Source: Cryptomeria japonica (taxonomy: Eukaryota > Streptophyta > Pinopsida > Cupressales > Cupressaceae). Taken from it: a DNA stretch of 64,000 nt. Both the position numbers and the translations under genes were made by a program. How positions within the stretch are numbered: position 1 is the first letter of the stretch; every line of letters begins with the position of its first letter. The stretch spans positions 399,993,889 to 400,057,888 of the forward strand of contig NC_081408.1 in NCBI RefSeq assembly GCF_030272615.1, read 5' to 3'. Positions 34,850 through 46,939 of the stretch are shown one piece after another. The notes beneath the pieces were generated by a model that was given only the letters and a program-made list of their open reading frames with translations, was not told the origin of the DNA and did not search any database.

Positions 34850-36008
34850 TGTATACACCTAAAAATTGGCTATGAGCAATTAAATAAATATTTTATATTT
34901 ATTTAATATTTATTCTTCTATTAAATAGTTAATTCGAAAAGATTAATTTATTTAATTCATTTTCATATCTTTCTATTATTTAATATTTTATTAATTAATT
35001 CATTTATCTTATTCCTCTAATTAATTAAATATCTAATATTTAATTATTCCTCTAACCAAGTTAATTAAATATCTAATATTTAATTATCTTCTCTAATCAA
35101 TTAAATATCCAATATTTAATGGTTATTCTCCTATCCTATAGTCTCAACTATTAAATAATTCTCAAAATTATTTGATCCCTTTTCCAACTCACCCTCCATC
35201 TCCACTTCATCTTCCCTTTGCCAACTCATCAAGCATGTGGCTAAAGAAATTAATATTCCTTATAAATTAATTCATGATTTATCTTCAACCTCCAAAATTA
35301 ATGAAATTGTGTACGTACACATATTTCATAACCATTTCCTATATTCTCTCCAACACCCCCTACATCTTAGGAAGGATTTGAGTCCACTTGTCCTCTCATG
35401 CCTAAATTTCCTCCAACCATCCCTAGATTCCCTCAGTCAGCAACCCAGTCAAGGTGAGATGAGTGACACTTGTCTTCTCCTTCCCCCTTTCTCTCAACCT
35501 TCACCTTTGCTCAGAACCATTCAAATCTATAGATCTGATCATGACCGTTGATCTGAGCCACATCATCTTATCCTCTCAAAGTCTATAAAACCAAGAGCTT
35601 CAGTTGAGAGGAAGTTAGTCTTCAAAGTAATTTTCAATCAATCATATGCATCCGTGAGTTTTTGAAGCAATTAGCAAATAGAAAATATCATTTAGAATAA
35701 TCATATAGCATAATCATGTAGCTTTGCATATCATACTATCAGTTAACTACAAGTTATCAGTCCATTCTTCATATGCCATCTTGGAAGCCAACAGTGCATT
35801 ATCTGAGAGCACACCATCTGCAACCAGGAACAATGGAGTTAGGACACAATGAGACATAAGCCATGAAGGTAAAATATTGTTTTATTTTAATATTTATTTC
35901 ATGCAGTTTCATTGGTGAATTTTGGATTTCATGTATGCATTTACATTGTATTTTGTGAAACTAACTTATTGTAGGTAATATTCTAAGGATTAAATTCAAG
36001 CTCACACA
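34850..36008 (+). repeat. 3' LTR (LTR C) of the LARD
   Basis: It runs TGTATACACC...CTCACACA and matches LTR B closely. It carries an extra stretch near 35045-35080 that duplicates a TTAATTAAATATCTAATATT word, accounting for most of its greater length. TATAAAA lies at 35584-35590. Confidence 0.9.
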
Positions 36009-36013
36009 ATAGT
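36009..36013. other. Target site duplication ATAGT, right copy
   Basis: This is an exact copy of 26173-26177, immediately after the CA end of LTR C. Confidence 0.92.
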
Positions 36014-36059
36014 TACTAGGAGTCATGTCAGAGACACATAAAAGCATGATACCCAAGTT

Positions 36060-36370
36060 ATTAAGATCCTCTAATACTTAGGCATAGATCACATTCTAAC
36101 AACAAATAGAAGGTCATAGCTTGGTAACCTAACTAGTCCATGAGTAGTAGCTCAAAATGCTATCAAAGCTAGGTTAGGTTAGGAGCCCCAAGAACCTATA
36201 ATGTGTCTTATAATGGGTGTTGAAAATAATCTACACTCAAGCCAACAATGGAATGATAAGAAAGGGGGTGGTAGCTCAATGGTAGAGAAATTTATTAACA
36301 AATAGAAGGCCTTAAATTGGATTCCTAGCTATTTTATGAGTATTAGCTTAACATTTTCATGCGTAAATAA
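36060..36370 (+). repeat. tRNA-derived SINE-like duplicated segment
   Basis: GGTGGTAGCTCAATGGTAGAG (from 36269) resembles a tRNA A-box region. About 40 bp later, TTGGATTCCTAGC resembles a decayed B box. The following part (ACAAATAGAAGG...TGAGTATTAGC) has an earlier, related copy at about 36104-36165. The internal Pol III promoter layout suggests a tRNA-derived SINE. No tRNA fold or poly(A) tail could be confirmed. Confidence 0.45.
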
Positions 36371-38147
36371 CATCTACTCCCACCTCTACCATAGATCCAA
36401 CTTCCAGCATTTCTCCTTCCACAACCTCTAGTCACCTTCATATGCCAAAGCCACTAGTGCCACACCTTTAGTATTTACATCCTCTACTTATCATCCACCA
36501 TATGGCCTATTTATCAAATTTATTTCTTCTACATGTAAAATCCATATGCACAAGATGGAATGACAATTGGTAGATGTAAAAGCCATATTCCACAACCTTT
36601 GCTAATATCCTTTCTGCCAGTGCTAAAATGTGAGGTTTGTAATAGGATGTGACATCCATCAAAGCATAATAGAGAGGAGATTTATAACAAGATGGCATAT
36701 CAAAAAATATAGGAAAGCATTGATTAAAAATAAATACAAGATTGCACTTTATAGAGTTTAGTAAAAGGGGCAATGAACAAACATAACACTACTTTGGAAG
36801 GCTACAGAGATGGTGTGTGGCACAATATAGAGACAGACTATGCAAGAAACAAGAATAGAAAAGATGCAAGGTTGAGCCATAGAGTAGGGTATGATATCCA
36901 TGAAAGCGTAAAGGCTTTTGAAACTCTACCATAAATATAATTGACATTTTTTTGATCAAATCAATAACTATCTAAAAAATTGAAACGCTAGGGAGGGACA
37001 TTAAATGTGAAGAGGATTGATGTGCATGGATATTGTTAATTGCATATTTGAATAAATATTTTATTGTAATATTTATGTCATTTCAATTTATGTGCAAGCT
37101 TTACCCTCTTTGGAAGCTGCCATACCATTCAAATATTCATGTGTTGGGACCTAATTGTGAAAGTTTGAGGTCCATTGGGAAAAAAAGTTGTCATTTTGCC
37201 ATGACAACTTTTGCATTTCTTGTAGTAACTTCTTAAAAATATGGTTGGAAAGTTAGTTTATTGTGGTTTGAGGTTTTAACCCACTTGGATGGGAATAAAT
37301 AGGCCTTTGGCATGCCATCCAAGAGTTTTTCTTAATGAAATTGGGGTTTTCTATGCATTTTTTGACATTTTGGTATGATTCTCTTCATTTTTCATTGTGA
37401 AAATCATCACAATTTGATGGGAAGTCAATTGGATGTGGTAGAGAAGTGAGTTAAGTTCATTTTGTCTTTTTGTGGCATTGAATTTCATTATGTTTTAAAG
37501 AAGATATCATAGTTTTTCCAAAAAAATGTCAAAACCCTGCCTAGTGTTTACTGAAAGGAGTAAATAATGTATAGTTTGGTCTCCCATGCATATAAATTCA
37601 CCCAAATGTGTGGGAAGACCTATGTTCATGCTATGTATCATATTATGTTGTGTGCAGGGCTCCAAATTAGATTTGGTATGTGTTTGGGCATGAGGACAAT
37701 CTGATATCTCTATTTATCAGACAACAAAGGTAGTAAGAGTGAAGAATTTGGTGGGAAGACCAAGAGATTGGTATTTTGAAGTGGTTGATGAAAGAGAGAG
37801 GGGTGAGGGGACCCTATGAAACCTTCAGAAGGGTTTGTGGATCAAAACCAAATGAAATAGATTAAATTTATATGATTGTCCTAAGGGTATTAATTGTCAC
37901 AGTCATAGTTTTACTAGTGATATTGTTTTTGTTTTGACAGAGTTGTGTTTGTAAACCCAAGTGTGGAAATGTAATGGAGTCATGAGATTTATTAAGAATA
38001 AATCAATACTTAACAATAACATAGTGTTTAGGCACCTAAAATATGAAAGGACTACATATTGGAAGGAGACAATCATCCATACTTATCACAAGCTTCTGCA
38101 GCTCATGTAGACTAAAGGTGAGTTGCAAAATGACCATCAATGAGTGT
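36371..38147. other. Unclassified repeat-like DNA left of Copia 2
   Basis: No supported gene. The part at 37290-37330 (GGGAATAAATAGGCC with a TATA-like run) looks like an LTR promoter region. About 37630-38147 is a diverged copy of about 45770-46215. The shared pieces are CTGATATC(T/C)CTAT(T/G)TATCAGAC and CCATCAATGAGTGT. It is probably an old LTR fragment. Confidence 0.45.
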
Positions 38148-38152
38148 GAACC
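38148..38152. other. Target site duplication GAACC, left copy
   Basis: GAACC precedes the left LTR of Copia 2 and recurs at 45483-45487 after the right LTR. Confidence 0.9.
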
Positions 38153-39584
38153 TATTGCATATTGTTGGCATATGATGAATTGGCATGATGATATGATGAT
38201 AATGTATGTTGTCATTGATTTCAATAAGTGAAAGTGAACTAGTATGCAGATTGGAAGAAGTCGGTGAACCGGTATGAAGAAATGCAATGAACCGGTGTCG
38301 GGGTTTCACTAAGTGTGACTACCAGTTGGTAGTCTTAGCTCTAGGGTTTCCAGTTTAGTAATCCATCTTGTGTGATACAACTGATGACATTCTATGACAA
38401 GTTAGCTAAGAAATGAGGATGAGATTGAGGTGCCACATTAGTCTTTTGCGCATGAAGGATTTCCTTAAGGATCTTGCATGTGAAGATCGATTGTATTAAA
38501 TGTCTACCTTGGTAATGACCATTCTTCTTAGTGGTATGAGAAGAGAGCGTGATGGGTTACTGATTCCCATATGTGGTGAAGAATAAATGATGCAAATTGT
38601 CTTGTGATTTGTTTAAGATTGTATTTCTCTATGCAAAGTGTTTGGACGGTCAGGATTGGACCGCCTGTATTGTAAACCTAAATGCTTAGGGCTTAGGGTT
38701 TATACTACCGACCTAATTGTTGTCTATAAGGTCGATGATGTTTGTTATTGTTTTGGTTGACAAATGTTGTGTGTGTATTCAAGTGATGAGATACTTTCCA
38801 GACCAGTAAGAGGAAAACTATAGAGTGTGATTGCAGAAGAGAGGAAATGAAAAGGATCTGCCTTGGCATGTAGTGCTATTATTAGATCAGAGTTTTACCT
38901 GTTGTCTTCTAACCATTTCAACAGTTGGAAAATCCCTTTACCGGGTAGCCTTAACAAGCTTATTGTAAATCCTTTAATCGGGTGACTCAAGATCATTGAG
39001 TTCTTCAAATCCTTTAGCAAGGCAACCTTTAACAGGGTTTCAACCTTTAACAAGGTATATAGCCATCCCTTAACCGAGTGATCTTTAACAGGATCAGTTC
39101 CTAACAAAACCTTATTGTAAAGTCTTTAACCAGACTAGGCTCCTAATAGAGCGAGCTTCAAAAGAGTTCAAAACAAGCTTGTGGGTATTCATCCCCACCG
39201 TGGTTTTTCCCATTTGGGTTTCCACATGAAAAATCGTGTCATGAGTTGTGCATTTTTCATGTGATGATTAAGTATTCTATGTTTTAGTGATTATTCATGT
39301 AGAGCTAATAGGTTATGGTATTACTAGTATACCACATGCATATGTTTATGGGTGAAGTTTTTATCAATTATTGAATGTATTTGAAGTGATCAAACTTATC
39401 AGTTTATGTTGTCTGAAGTCTTACTGTGTTTAACCGGTATTGCCATGGTTAAGTTCAATGATGAAGATAATCAGTTGGTATTGTTTTAACTTGATAAGTT
39501 GTTCAGAAAGTTTTTGTCTGTACTGATTCACCCCCCCCCCTCTCAGTACCGATTAGGGTATTTGATGTTCATCATTATTCATCA
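38153..39584 (+). repeat. Left LTR of Copia 2
   Basis: It contains a run of CTTTAACCGGGT-like motifs (about 38930-39150) and the TGATTCACCCCCCCCCC tract (39526-39540) about 45 bp before its end. It is very similar to the right LTR, with scattered substitutions, many of them C/T or G/A. Confidence 0.9.
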
Positions 39585-39599
39585 ATTGGTATCAAAGCA
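39585..39599 (+). promoter_or_regulatory. Primer-binding site of Copia 2
   Basis: ATTGGTATCAAAGCA follows the LTR end. It matches the usual initiator-Met tRNA complement TGGTATCAGAGC with one change (G to A). Confidence 0.8.
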
Positions 39600-39655
39600 A
39601 CTCCAGGTCCTTGGTGATATAAGCTTAACCACTTGAGGTAAAAGATCCTGCTGTA

Positions 39656-42600
39656 ATGATGAAGAGGGAAGGTCCTAAGTTCAATAGAGATAACTTCAAG
39701 ATATGGAAGGACAGAATGAAGATTTACATAAAGAGTATGGGTTCTCAACACTGGAGCTATGTTGAGAATGCTTATGTGATTCCCACTGGCACTCTGACCG
39801 ATGATCAGAAGAGAGAGATTCAGGAAAATGGGCAAGTCATGGAAGCCCTTATCAATAGCCTGACAGATATTGAGTTTATTGATGTACAAGACAAGGACAC
39901 TCCTAAGGATGTATGGGATGCACTAGAAACCATTTATGGTGGTGATGAGCATGTAAAGCAAGCTAAGGAAGAGAGCCTCAGAGGAAAATTTTAAGACATG
40001 AGAATGGTTGAAGGAGAGACCATTCAACAATATGGCATTATGATTAAGACTGTGGTTGGAGATATCAAAAGCACTGGTGGAATGATTGAGGATGCCACTA
40101 TTGTTAGTAAAGTCTTGAGATCATTGTTACCAATCTATGCAGTCAGAGTTGCTACTATCCAGGAACTAAGGTCTATTGATAAAACCAAGGTATCCTTAGA
40201 CTCTATCATTGCAAAGTTGACTGCATATGAGTTGAATAGCCATGATGGTAGTGTTCGGAAGACTGAGTCAGCCTTTAGATCATCTGTTGCATCATCCAGA
40301 AAAGGAAAAGAAACTAGTACCAGTTATGAATCCAGACAATGCAAACATATGGATGATGAAGATATTCTGATGGAGTTTGAAGCTCTTCTTGCTAAAAGAC
40401 TTCCGAAAGGAACTAGTAAATATAGAGGTAAGCTTCCTTTAAAATGTTTCTCCTATAATAAGATAGGACATATAGCTGTTAATTGTCTTAAAAATGATAA
40501 TAAGGATAAACCGGAGAGGTTTAGAAAGTATAAAGGAGGAAGTAGAAGAAATTGTCTTGTTGTTGTGGATGAAGGTGTTACTAATGAAGAATTAGAGGAT
40601 GAAGAGAGTAAAGATATAGTGTTTGTAGCTATAAAGGAAGAAGTGTCTGACAAGAAAGCCCTTGTCTCTCACATTGACAACTCTAATGAGTGGATTATAG
40701 ATAGTGGTTGTTCTCACCACATGACTGGTGATAGGAGAAAGTTTATGTCTCTAGAAGAATATGATGGAGGTGTTGTCCGGTTTGGCACCGATGCACCATG
40801 TTTGGTGAAAGGTAAAGGATCCATCTCACTAAATGGAAAAATCAGTGCAGATGATGTCTACTATGTAGAAGGTCTGAAGCATAACCTTTTAAGTGTTGCT
40901 CAACTGAATGATAAAGGACTCACTCTGAAGTTCAAAGGTGGAATTTGCAGTATAATTAGAAAGAGTGGTGAACTTATTGCCACCGATAAGAAGACCAGAG
41001 GTAACCTATTTCAGTTGAATGCCAAGATTAGTCAGTGTTTGATGGCTAAGTTTGATGACAGTTGGATATGGCATAAGAACTCTATCATATGAACTTTGAC
41101 AATATTGTTAAAGTTGGCAAGATCAAGGCAGTAAGAGGATTGCCTTTGCTGAACAAACCTAAGAATTCATTGTGCAGAGAATGTCAACTTGGGAAGATGT
41201 CTTCCTCAACTTTTAAAGGTAAGTCTTTTTTAGCAGAGAATTTACTTGATCTTGTGCATACTGATTTGTGTGGTCCTATGAAAACTAGAAGTATCAGGGA
41301 GATAGGTATTTCATGATTCTTACTGATGACTGCTCAAGAATGATGTGGGTCACATTCTTGAAAGACAAGTCTGAAGCATTTGAAAAATTCAAAGCATTCA
41401 GATCATTAGTAGAAAAGGAAAGTGGCCAAAGGATAAAGTGCCTAAGAACTGATCAAGGAGGAGAATTCACTTCTCATGAACTTAACAAGTATTGTGAAGA
41501 GAATGACACCAAGAGGCAATTGTCTGCCCCTTGGACACCACAACAAAATGGCATAGCGGAAAGGAATAACAAGACTGTAGTTGAAGCGACAAGAACAATG
41601 TTGATCCAAGGAAAGGTTGGTCACACCTTTTGGAGAGAAGTGGTGAGCACTACAATCTATACAATGAACAAGGTACTTATCAAGAAAGGCAAAGATAAAA
41701 CCCCTTATGAGTACTGGACTAGAAAGACTCTCACTATGAGTTACTTTAAGGTATTTTGGAGTAAGTGCTATATCAAGAGAGGTGAGTATTTGAGAAAATT
41801 TGATGCTAAATGTGATGAAGAAATATTTCTAGGATATTCCACTAAGAGAAAAGCCCCCAAGTGCTACAATAACAGAACTCAAAATATTGTTGAGAGCATC
41901 AATGTCAAGGTTGATGAATCCCTTGATAAATCTGAGGGAACAAGCATCGAGCAAGTGGAAGGTGAACTGGGAATAGCTTTCTGGGAACCGGTTACAAAAG
42001 AAACAAGCAAAGATCTCAGTGTTCCTATACCAGTAGAAGCTACGGTAGGAGAAGAAGAGGAAGATGGAGAAGAAGGAGAAGAGGAAATGCAAGAAGAACC
42101 AGCTAGAGTCATTCCTAGATATCTGAAATTACATCATGATCTAAAGCAAATCATAGGAGATAAACATGCAGGGATACTCACGAGAAGAAAGGTGAAGGAG
42201 AACTCTTGCATGATCTCTAAATTGGAGCCTAAGACTATTAAAGAGGCACTTACAGATGAAGATTGGACTAAGGCAATGGAAGAGGAGCTAGATCATATTG
42301 AAAAGAACGCAACATGGTCTTTGGTACCCAGACCTAAACACAAGAATGTCATTGGTACCAAATGGGTCTTCAGAAATAAATTGAGTGAAGAAGGTACAGT
42401 TATAAGGAACAAGGCTAGGCTTGTATGCAAGGGATACACTCAGGAAGAGGGAGAAGACTATGGAGAAACCTTTGCCCCTGTGGCTAGACTAGAAGGTGTT
42501 CGAATGTTACTTGCATTTGCAACATTTAAGGGATTCAAGATATATTAGATGGATGTGAAGTCTACATTCTTGAATGGAATCCTTGAAGAGGAAGTATATA

Positions 42601-43760
42601 TAGAGCAACCAGATGGGTTTGCCCTATTAGAAGATAGTGACATGGTGTGTAGATTACACAAGGCCTTGTATGGATTAAAATAAGCACCAAGGGCATGGTA
42701 TGAACGATTATACTCTCATCTTATGAAGATTGGATTTGAGAGAACAAGTGAAGATAACAACATCTACTTGAAATCAGAAGGTGATTAGATTCTGATCTGT
42801 GAAGTATTTTTTGATGACATAATCTTTGGAGGAGATGATGAAATGAGCCATGCATTTATAGATGTAATGAAGAAAGAGTTTGAGATGTCTCTGATTGGGG
42901 AGATAAAATTCTTCATTGGTCTACATATTCAGCAAATGAAAGAGGGTATCTTTATTACCCAATCCAAGTATGTCAAAGAGGTATTGAAGACTTTTGGCAT
43001 GGAGGAGAGCAAACCGGTTGGTACACCGATGGTGACTGGTTGTAAACTGACTAAGGAATATGATTCAGCATTGGTGAATGAGAAGGAGTACTGGTCAATG
43101 ATCAATAAGCTGCACTATGTGGTGCACAGTAGACAAGATATTGCTCATGCAATGGGCATAATAGCTCATTTTCAAAAATGTCCTAGAGAATCCCACTTGG
43201 TAGCAGTCAAGAGGATTCTTAGATATCTGAAAGGAACAATTGACTATGGATTGTGGTATCCATATAATGGTGACTTCAATCTCAAAGTGTATACCAATGT
43301 CGATTGTGTAGGTATTGTGGATGACCGAAAGAGCACAACCGATGGAGCGTTCTTTCTCGGTGGAAGATTAGTATCATGGATGAGTAAGAAGCAGAGCTGT
43401 ATTTCCCAGTCTATAGCTGAAGAAGAATATGTGGCAACATTTATGAACTGCACTCAAGCAATCTGGATGAAACATGTATTAGAAGGTTTCAAATTACCTG
43501 TATCTGAATCGGTGAATATATTTTGTGACAACACAAGTGCAATAAATATTTCCAAGAATCTAGTATTGCATGCTAAAACTAAGCACATTGAGCCTAAATA
43601 TCACTTCTTGAGAGAGAAAGTTTAGAATAAGGAGGTTGTACTACAACATGTTTCGAGTAAGGAGCAGCTAGTCGACATATTCACAAAGCCCTTATCGAAG
43701 ACTATATTTACCTATTTCAGAGGTGAATTAGGGGTTCTGCCCCTTCATGAAGTCAACTAA
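39656..43760 (+). pseudogene. Copia 2 gag-pol polyprotein (several stops)
   Basis: The gag start is at 39656 (KFNRDNFKIWKDRMKIYI), with a stop at about 39992, then 39998-41092 open. The zinc knuckle at about 40446 reads CFSYNKIGHIAVNC, with the second Cys lost. The protease motif is DSGCSHHMTG at about 40708. Integrase carries DLCGPM, RTDQGGEFTS and NGIAERNNK, so D, D and E are all present. RT begins with TKWVFRNKL; its active box reads FFDD at about 42810. RNase H runs to HVSSKEQLVDIFTKPLSK and a stop at 43758. Stops at about 41090, 41317, 42546, 42681, 42787 and 43623 disable it. The 411-codon stretch 41313-42548 is the largest intact part. Confidence 0.92.
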
Positions 43761-44076
43761 AGTTGTGTGCTCTATATCAGTCAGGAACTATAGTGTCAAA
43801 TCTTTCAATATTGATGTGTTGAAGGATGCTACTCCATAGGGGGAGCAACATAATAGAGAATGGAAGCTTGTGCCTCCACTTTGGCATTGTTGTCAAAGGG
43901 TGAGAAGATATTTGATGAGTTGTGGGGAGAAGATATTTGATGTATGGGGAGAAGATATCTGATGAGTTGTGGGGAAAAGATATTTGATGTATGGGGAGAA
44001 GATATTTGTTAATGCAGATATGCTGATCTATGATGTCTACAGTTGCAATGCTACACTGAGTATTGCCATCAATGTC

Positions 44077-44088
44077 AAAGGGGGAGAT
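44077..44088 (+). promoter_or_regulatory. Polypurine tract of Copia 2
   Basis: AAAGGGGGAGAT lies directly before the TGTTGG start of the right LTR. Confidence 0.85.
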
Positions 44089-45482
44089 TGTTGGATATTG
44101 TTGGCATATGATGAACCGACATGATGATATGATGATAAGGTATGTTGTCATTGATGTCAATAAGTGAAAGTGAACCGATATGTAGATTAGAAGAAGTTGG
44201 TGAACCGGTATGAAGAAATGCAATGAACCGGTGTCGAGGTTTCACTAAGTGTGACTATCGATTGGTAGTCTCAGCTCTAGGGTTTCCGATTTGGCAATCC
44301 AGCTTGTGCGATGCAACCGATGATATTCTGTGATGAGTTAGCTGAGAAATGAGGATGAGATCGAGGTGCCACATCAGTTTTGTGTGTGTGAAAGATTTCC
44401 TTAAGGATCTTGCATGTGAAGATCGATTGCATTAAATGTCTACCTCAGGAATGATCATTCTTCTTAGCGGTATGAGAAGAGAGTGTGATGGGATACTGAT
44501 TCCCATATGTGGTGAAGAATGAATGATGCACATTGTCTTGGGATCTATTTAAGATTGTATTTTTCTATGCAAAGTGTTTGGATGGTCAGGATTGGACCGC
44601 CTGTATTGTAAACCTAAATGCTTAGGGTTTAGGGTTTATGCTACCGACCTAATTGTTGTCTATAAGGTCGATGATGTTTGTTATTGCTTGTGGTTGGAAA
44701 ATGTTGTGTGTGTATCTGAGTGATGAGATACTTTCTAGAACAGTAAGAGGAAAACTGAAGAGTGTGATTGTAGAAGAGAGGAAATGAAAAGGATCTGCCT
44801 TGGCATGTAGTGCTATTATCAGATCAGAGTTTTACCTGTTGTCTTCTAACCATTTCAACAGTTGGAAAATCCCTTTACTGGGTAGCTTTAATAGGATTAT
44901 TGTAAATCCTTTAACTGGGTGACTCAAGATCATTGAGTTCTTCAAATCCTCTAGTGAGGTAACCTTTAACAGGGTTTCAACCTTTAACAGGGTATATAGC
45001 CATCCCTTAACCGGGTGATCTTTAACAGGATCGGTTCCTAACAAAACCTTATTGTAAAGTCTTTAACCAAACTAGGCTCCTAACAGAGCGAGCTTCAAAA
45101 TAGTTCAAAAAAAGCTTGTGGGTATTCATTTCCACCATGGTTTTTCCCATTTGGGTTTCCACGTGAAAAATCTATGTGTCATGAGTTGTGCATTTTTCAT
45201 GTGATGATTAAGTATTCTGTGTTTTAGTGATTATGCAAGCAGAGCTAATAGGTTATGGTATTACTGGTATACCACATGCATATGTTTATGGGTAAAGTTG
45301 TTATCAAGTATTGAATGCATTTGAAGTGATCAGACTTATCAGTTTATGGTTAATTTCAGTGATGAAGACAACCGGTTGGTATTATTTTAACTTGATAAGT
45401 TGTTGAGAAATTTTTTGTCTGTACTGATTCACCCCCCCTCTCAGTACCGATTAGGGTATTTGTTGTTCATCATTATTCATCA
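44089..45482 (+). repeat. Right LTR of Copia 2
   Basis: It starts TGTTGGATATTGTTGGCATA and ends ATTCATCA. It carries the same CTTTAACNGGGT series (about 44870-45075) and a C-tract at 45431-45437, shorter than in the left copy. Confidence 0.92.
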
Positions 45483-46939
45483 GAACCTTGTCTTTATAAA
45501 TTATGATCAGTTGCCATGATACTTGACCCTATCCTCATGGTGTTGGCTCAATTCATATTAGTTTTCCAAAGCCTAGAAGCTAATTAATGTATCCAAGGGT
45601 GTCTAGAAGAATGGACTGTATGATCATTAACTTTGTATGTTGAAACCATTATACATGCCCCTACCTCTACATCATACACATGAGTCAAGGATGATAGTGT
45701 GGTGTGCAAACATCCTATATGGATAGGACACAAGAATCTATACCAGATAGTTCTAGGTGAAATGTATTTAATATATTAGACTTACAGGGACATATGGGGA
45801 AGTTTGCATGTGTGATGATGCCATGAAAGGTCTGATATCCCTATGTATCAGACTGAAAAAAAATAATAAAAGACAAAAAAAAATGCATTGAGAAGGCAAA
45901 AGGTTTAATTTCCTAATGTTTGGTGTTGAAGTGATGTGTGGGGACCCTACCAAGTCAAATACCTTGTTGTAGTTTCAAAAGGTGGAAAAAGAATAAGCAT
46001 TTTATTTACTGTCCTAATAGACCATCCATCATAACAATGATTACCAATGATGTGTGTGTTGCAAACAAAGTTCTAGAGGAAGGCTCTTTCTATTGTAATA
46101 CCAAGTAAGTGTTAATAGACCTTGTGTAGGGTCCTCCAAGCCTAGAGTAAGGAGTTTGAAGCCTAGATACATTGATTTGGCCTTGTGGCCATCAATGAGT
46201 GTTGACCCAATAGGAGAAGCCTTGAGACTAACAATTTTGGAAGTGTGTCATTGTTGAGAGCCAACACTTAGGTGTGAACCCTGTCTTCATGTATTATGAT
46301 TAGTTCCCATGATAATTGACCCTATCCTCATGGTGTTGGCTTAATTCATATTAGTGTGTTTTGTTGAAGAAACATGATGTGAGAAGTTTGATGTAGAGGC
46401 AAGGGTAGAACTCAGTATTTTATATTAGGACAACAACCACATTGATTAGGCAAGTCAACTAAGGTCTCTTCAATGTTTAGGATACACAATGGCAGCATTA
46501 GTCATGTAATTATGCATGAGCATGGGAATGGATAGTTACTTTCCTTTTAGACTAATTTGGACATTATTGAGAGGATCCTATAAAGATGACTATCACCATA
46601 CTCTCTATGACTTCACAACATTGATAATGAATTCACATTAGACACTCATGGATCACCCCAATTAGACATTAGTCAACTTAAGATATGATACAAGGTTTGC
46701 ATACCACAAAGCCATTAGCATATCACCTTCTCTAAATCACCACAAAGCCATTAGATATGTTTTGAGATGAAAAAGAAGAGTTAAATGCTTTTGGTTCAAT
46801 TTGCATTATTTCTATGTTCAAGTAATTTAATTTGGTATATTATACTAAAGCATTATTTCATAACTAACATTTTAACTTCTATATAACTAGTTCTATAGCT
46901 CGATTTTTTTGCATGTGAAGAAAGACCATGTCAAACAAT
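45483..46939. other. Unclassified DNA with diverged duplication
   Basis: 45483-45487 is the right GAACC duplication of Copia 2. The next 75 bp (TGCCATGATACTTGACCCTA) recur at about 46275-46350 in diverged form. No gene is supported between 45490 and 46900. Confidence 0.5.

Larger units (their letters stand above)
26178..36008 (+). mobile_element. Complete 9.8-kb non-autonomous LTR retrotransposon (LARD-type)
   Basis: The element has two LTRs (1134 and 1159 bp) starting TGTATACACC and ending CTCACACA. It is flanked by 5-bp duplications ATAGT, with a primer-site-like sequence after LTR B and a purine tract before LTR C. The 7.5-kb interior encodes no gag, protease, RT or integrase. Its only sizeable ORF is the repeat ORF at 29453-30199. 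The LTRs and the last 2 kb of the interior resemble element A (Tat-like gypsy), so a relative of A probably supplied the proteins. LTR B and C differ at few sites in the stretches I compared, so the insertion is younger than its neighbours. Confidence 0.9.
38153..45482 (+). mobile_element. Complete Ty1/copia retrotransposon (Copia 2), 7.3 kb
   Basis: Left LTR 38153-39584 (1432 bp) and right LTR 44089-45482 (1394 bp) end in ATTCATCA and are flanked by GAACC. The right LTR starts TGTTGGATATTG; the left start reads TATTGCATATTG, so its terminal TG is mutated. The interior has a Met-type primer site, the order gag, protease, integrase, RT, RNase H that defines Copia, and a purine tract before the right LTR. 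The coding region is broken by stops. It inserted in an older repeated DNA that continues on both sides. Confidence 0.93.

Noticed and set aside
36265-36345. A functional tRNA gene
   Set aside because: Only A-box-like and weak B-box-like pieces are present. No acceptor or anticodon stem could be paired.
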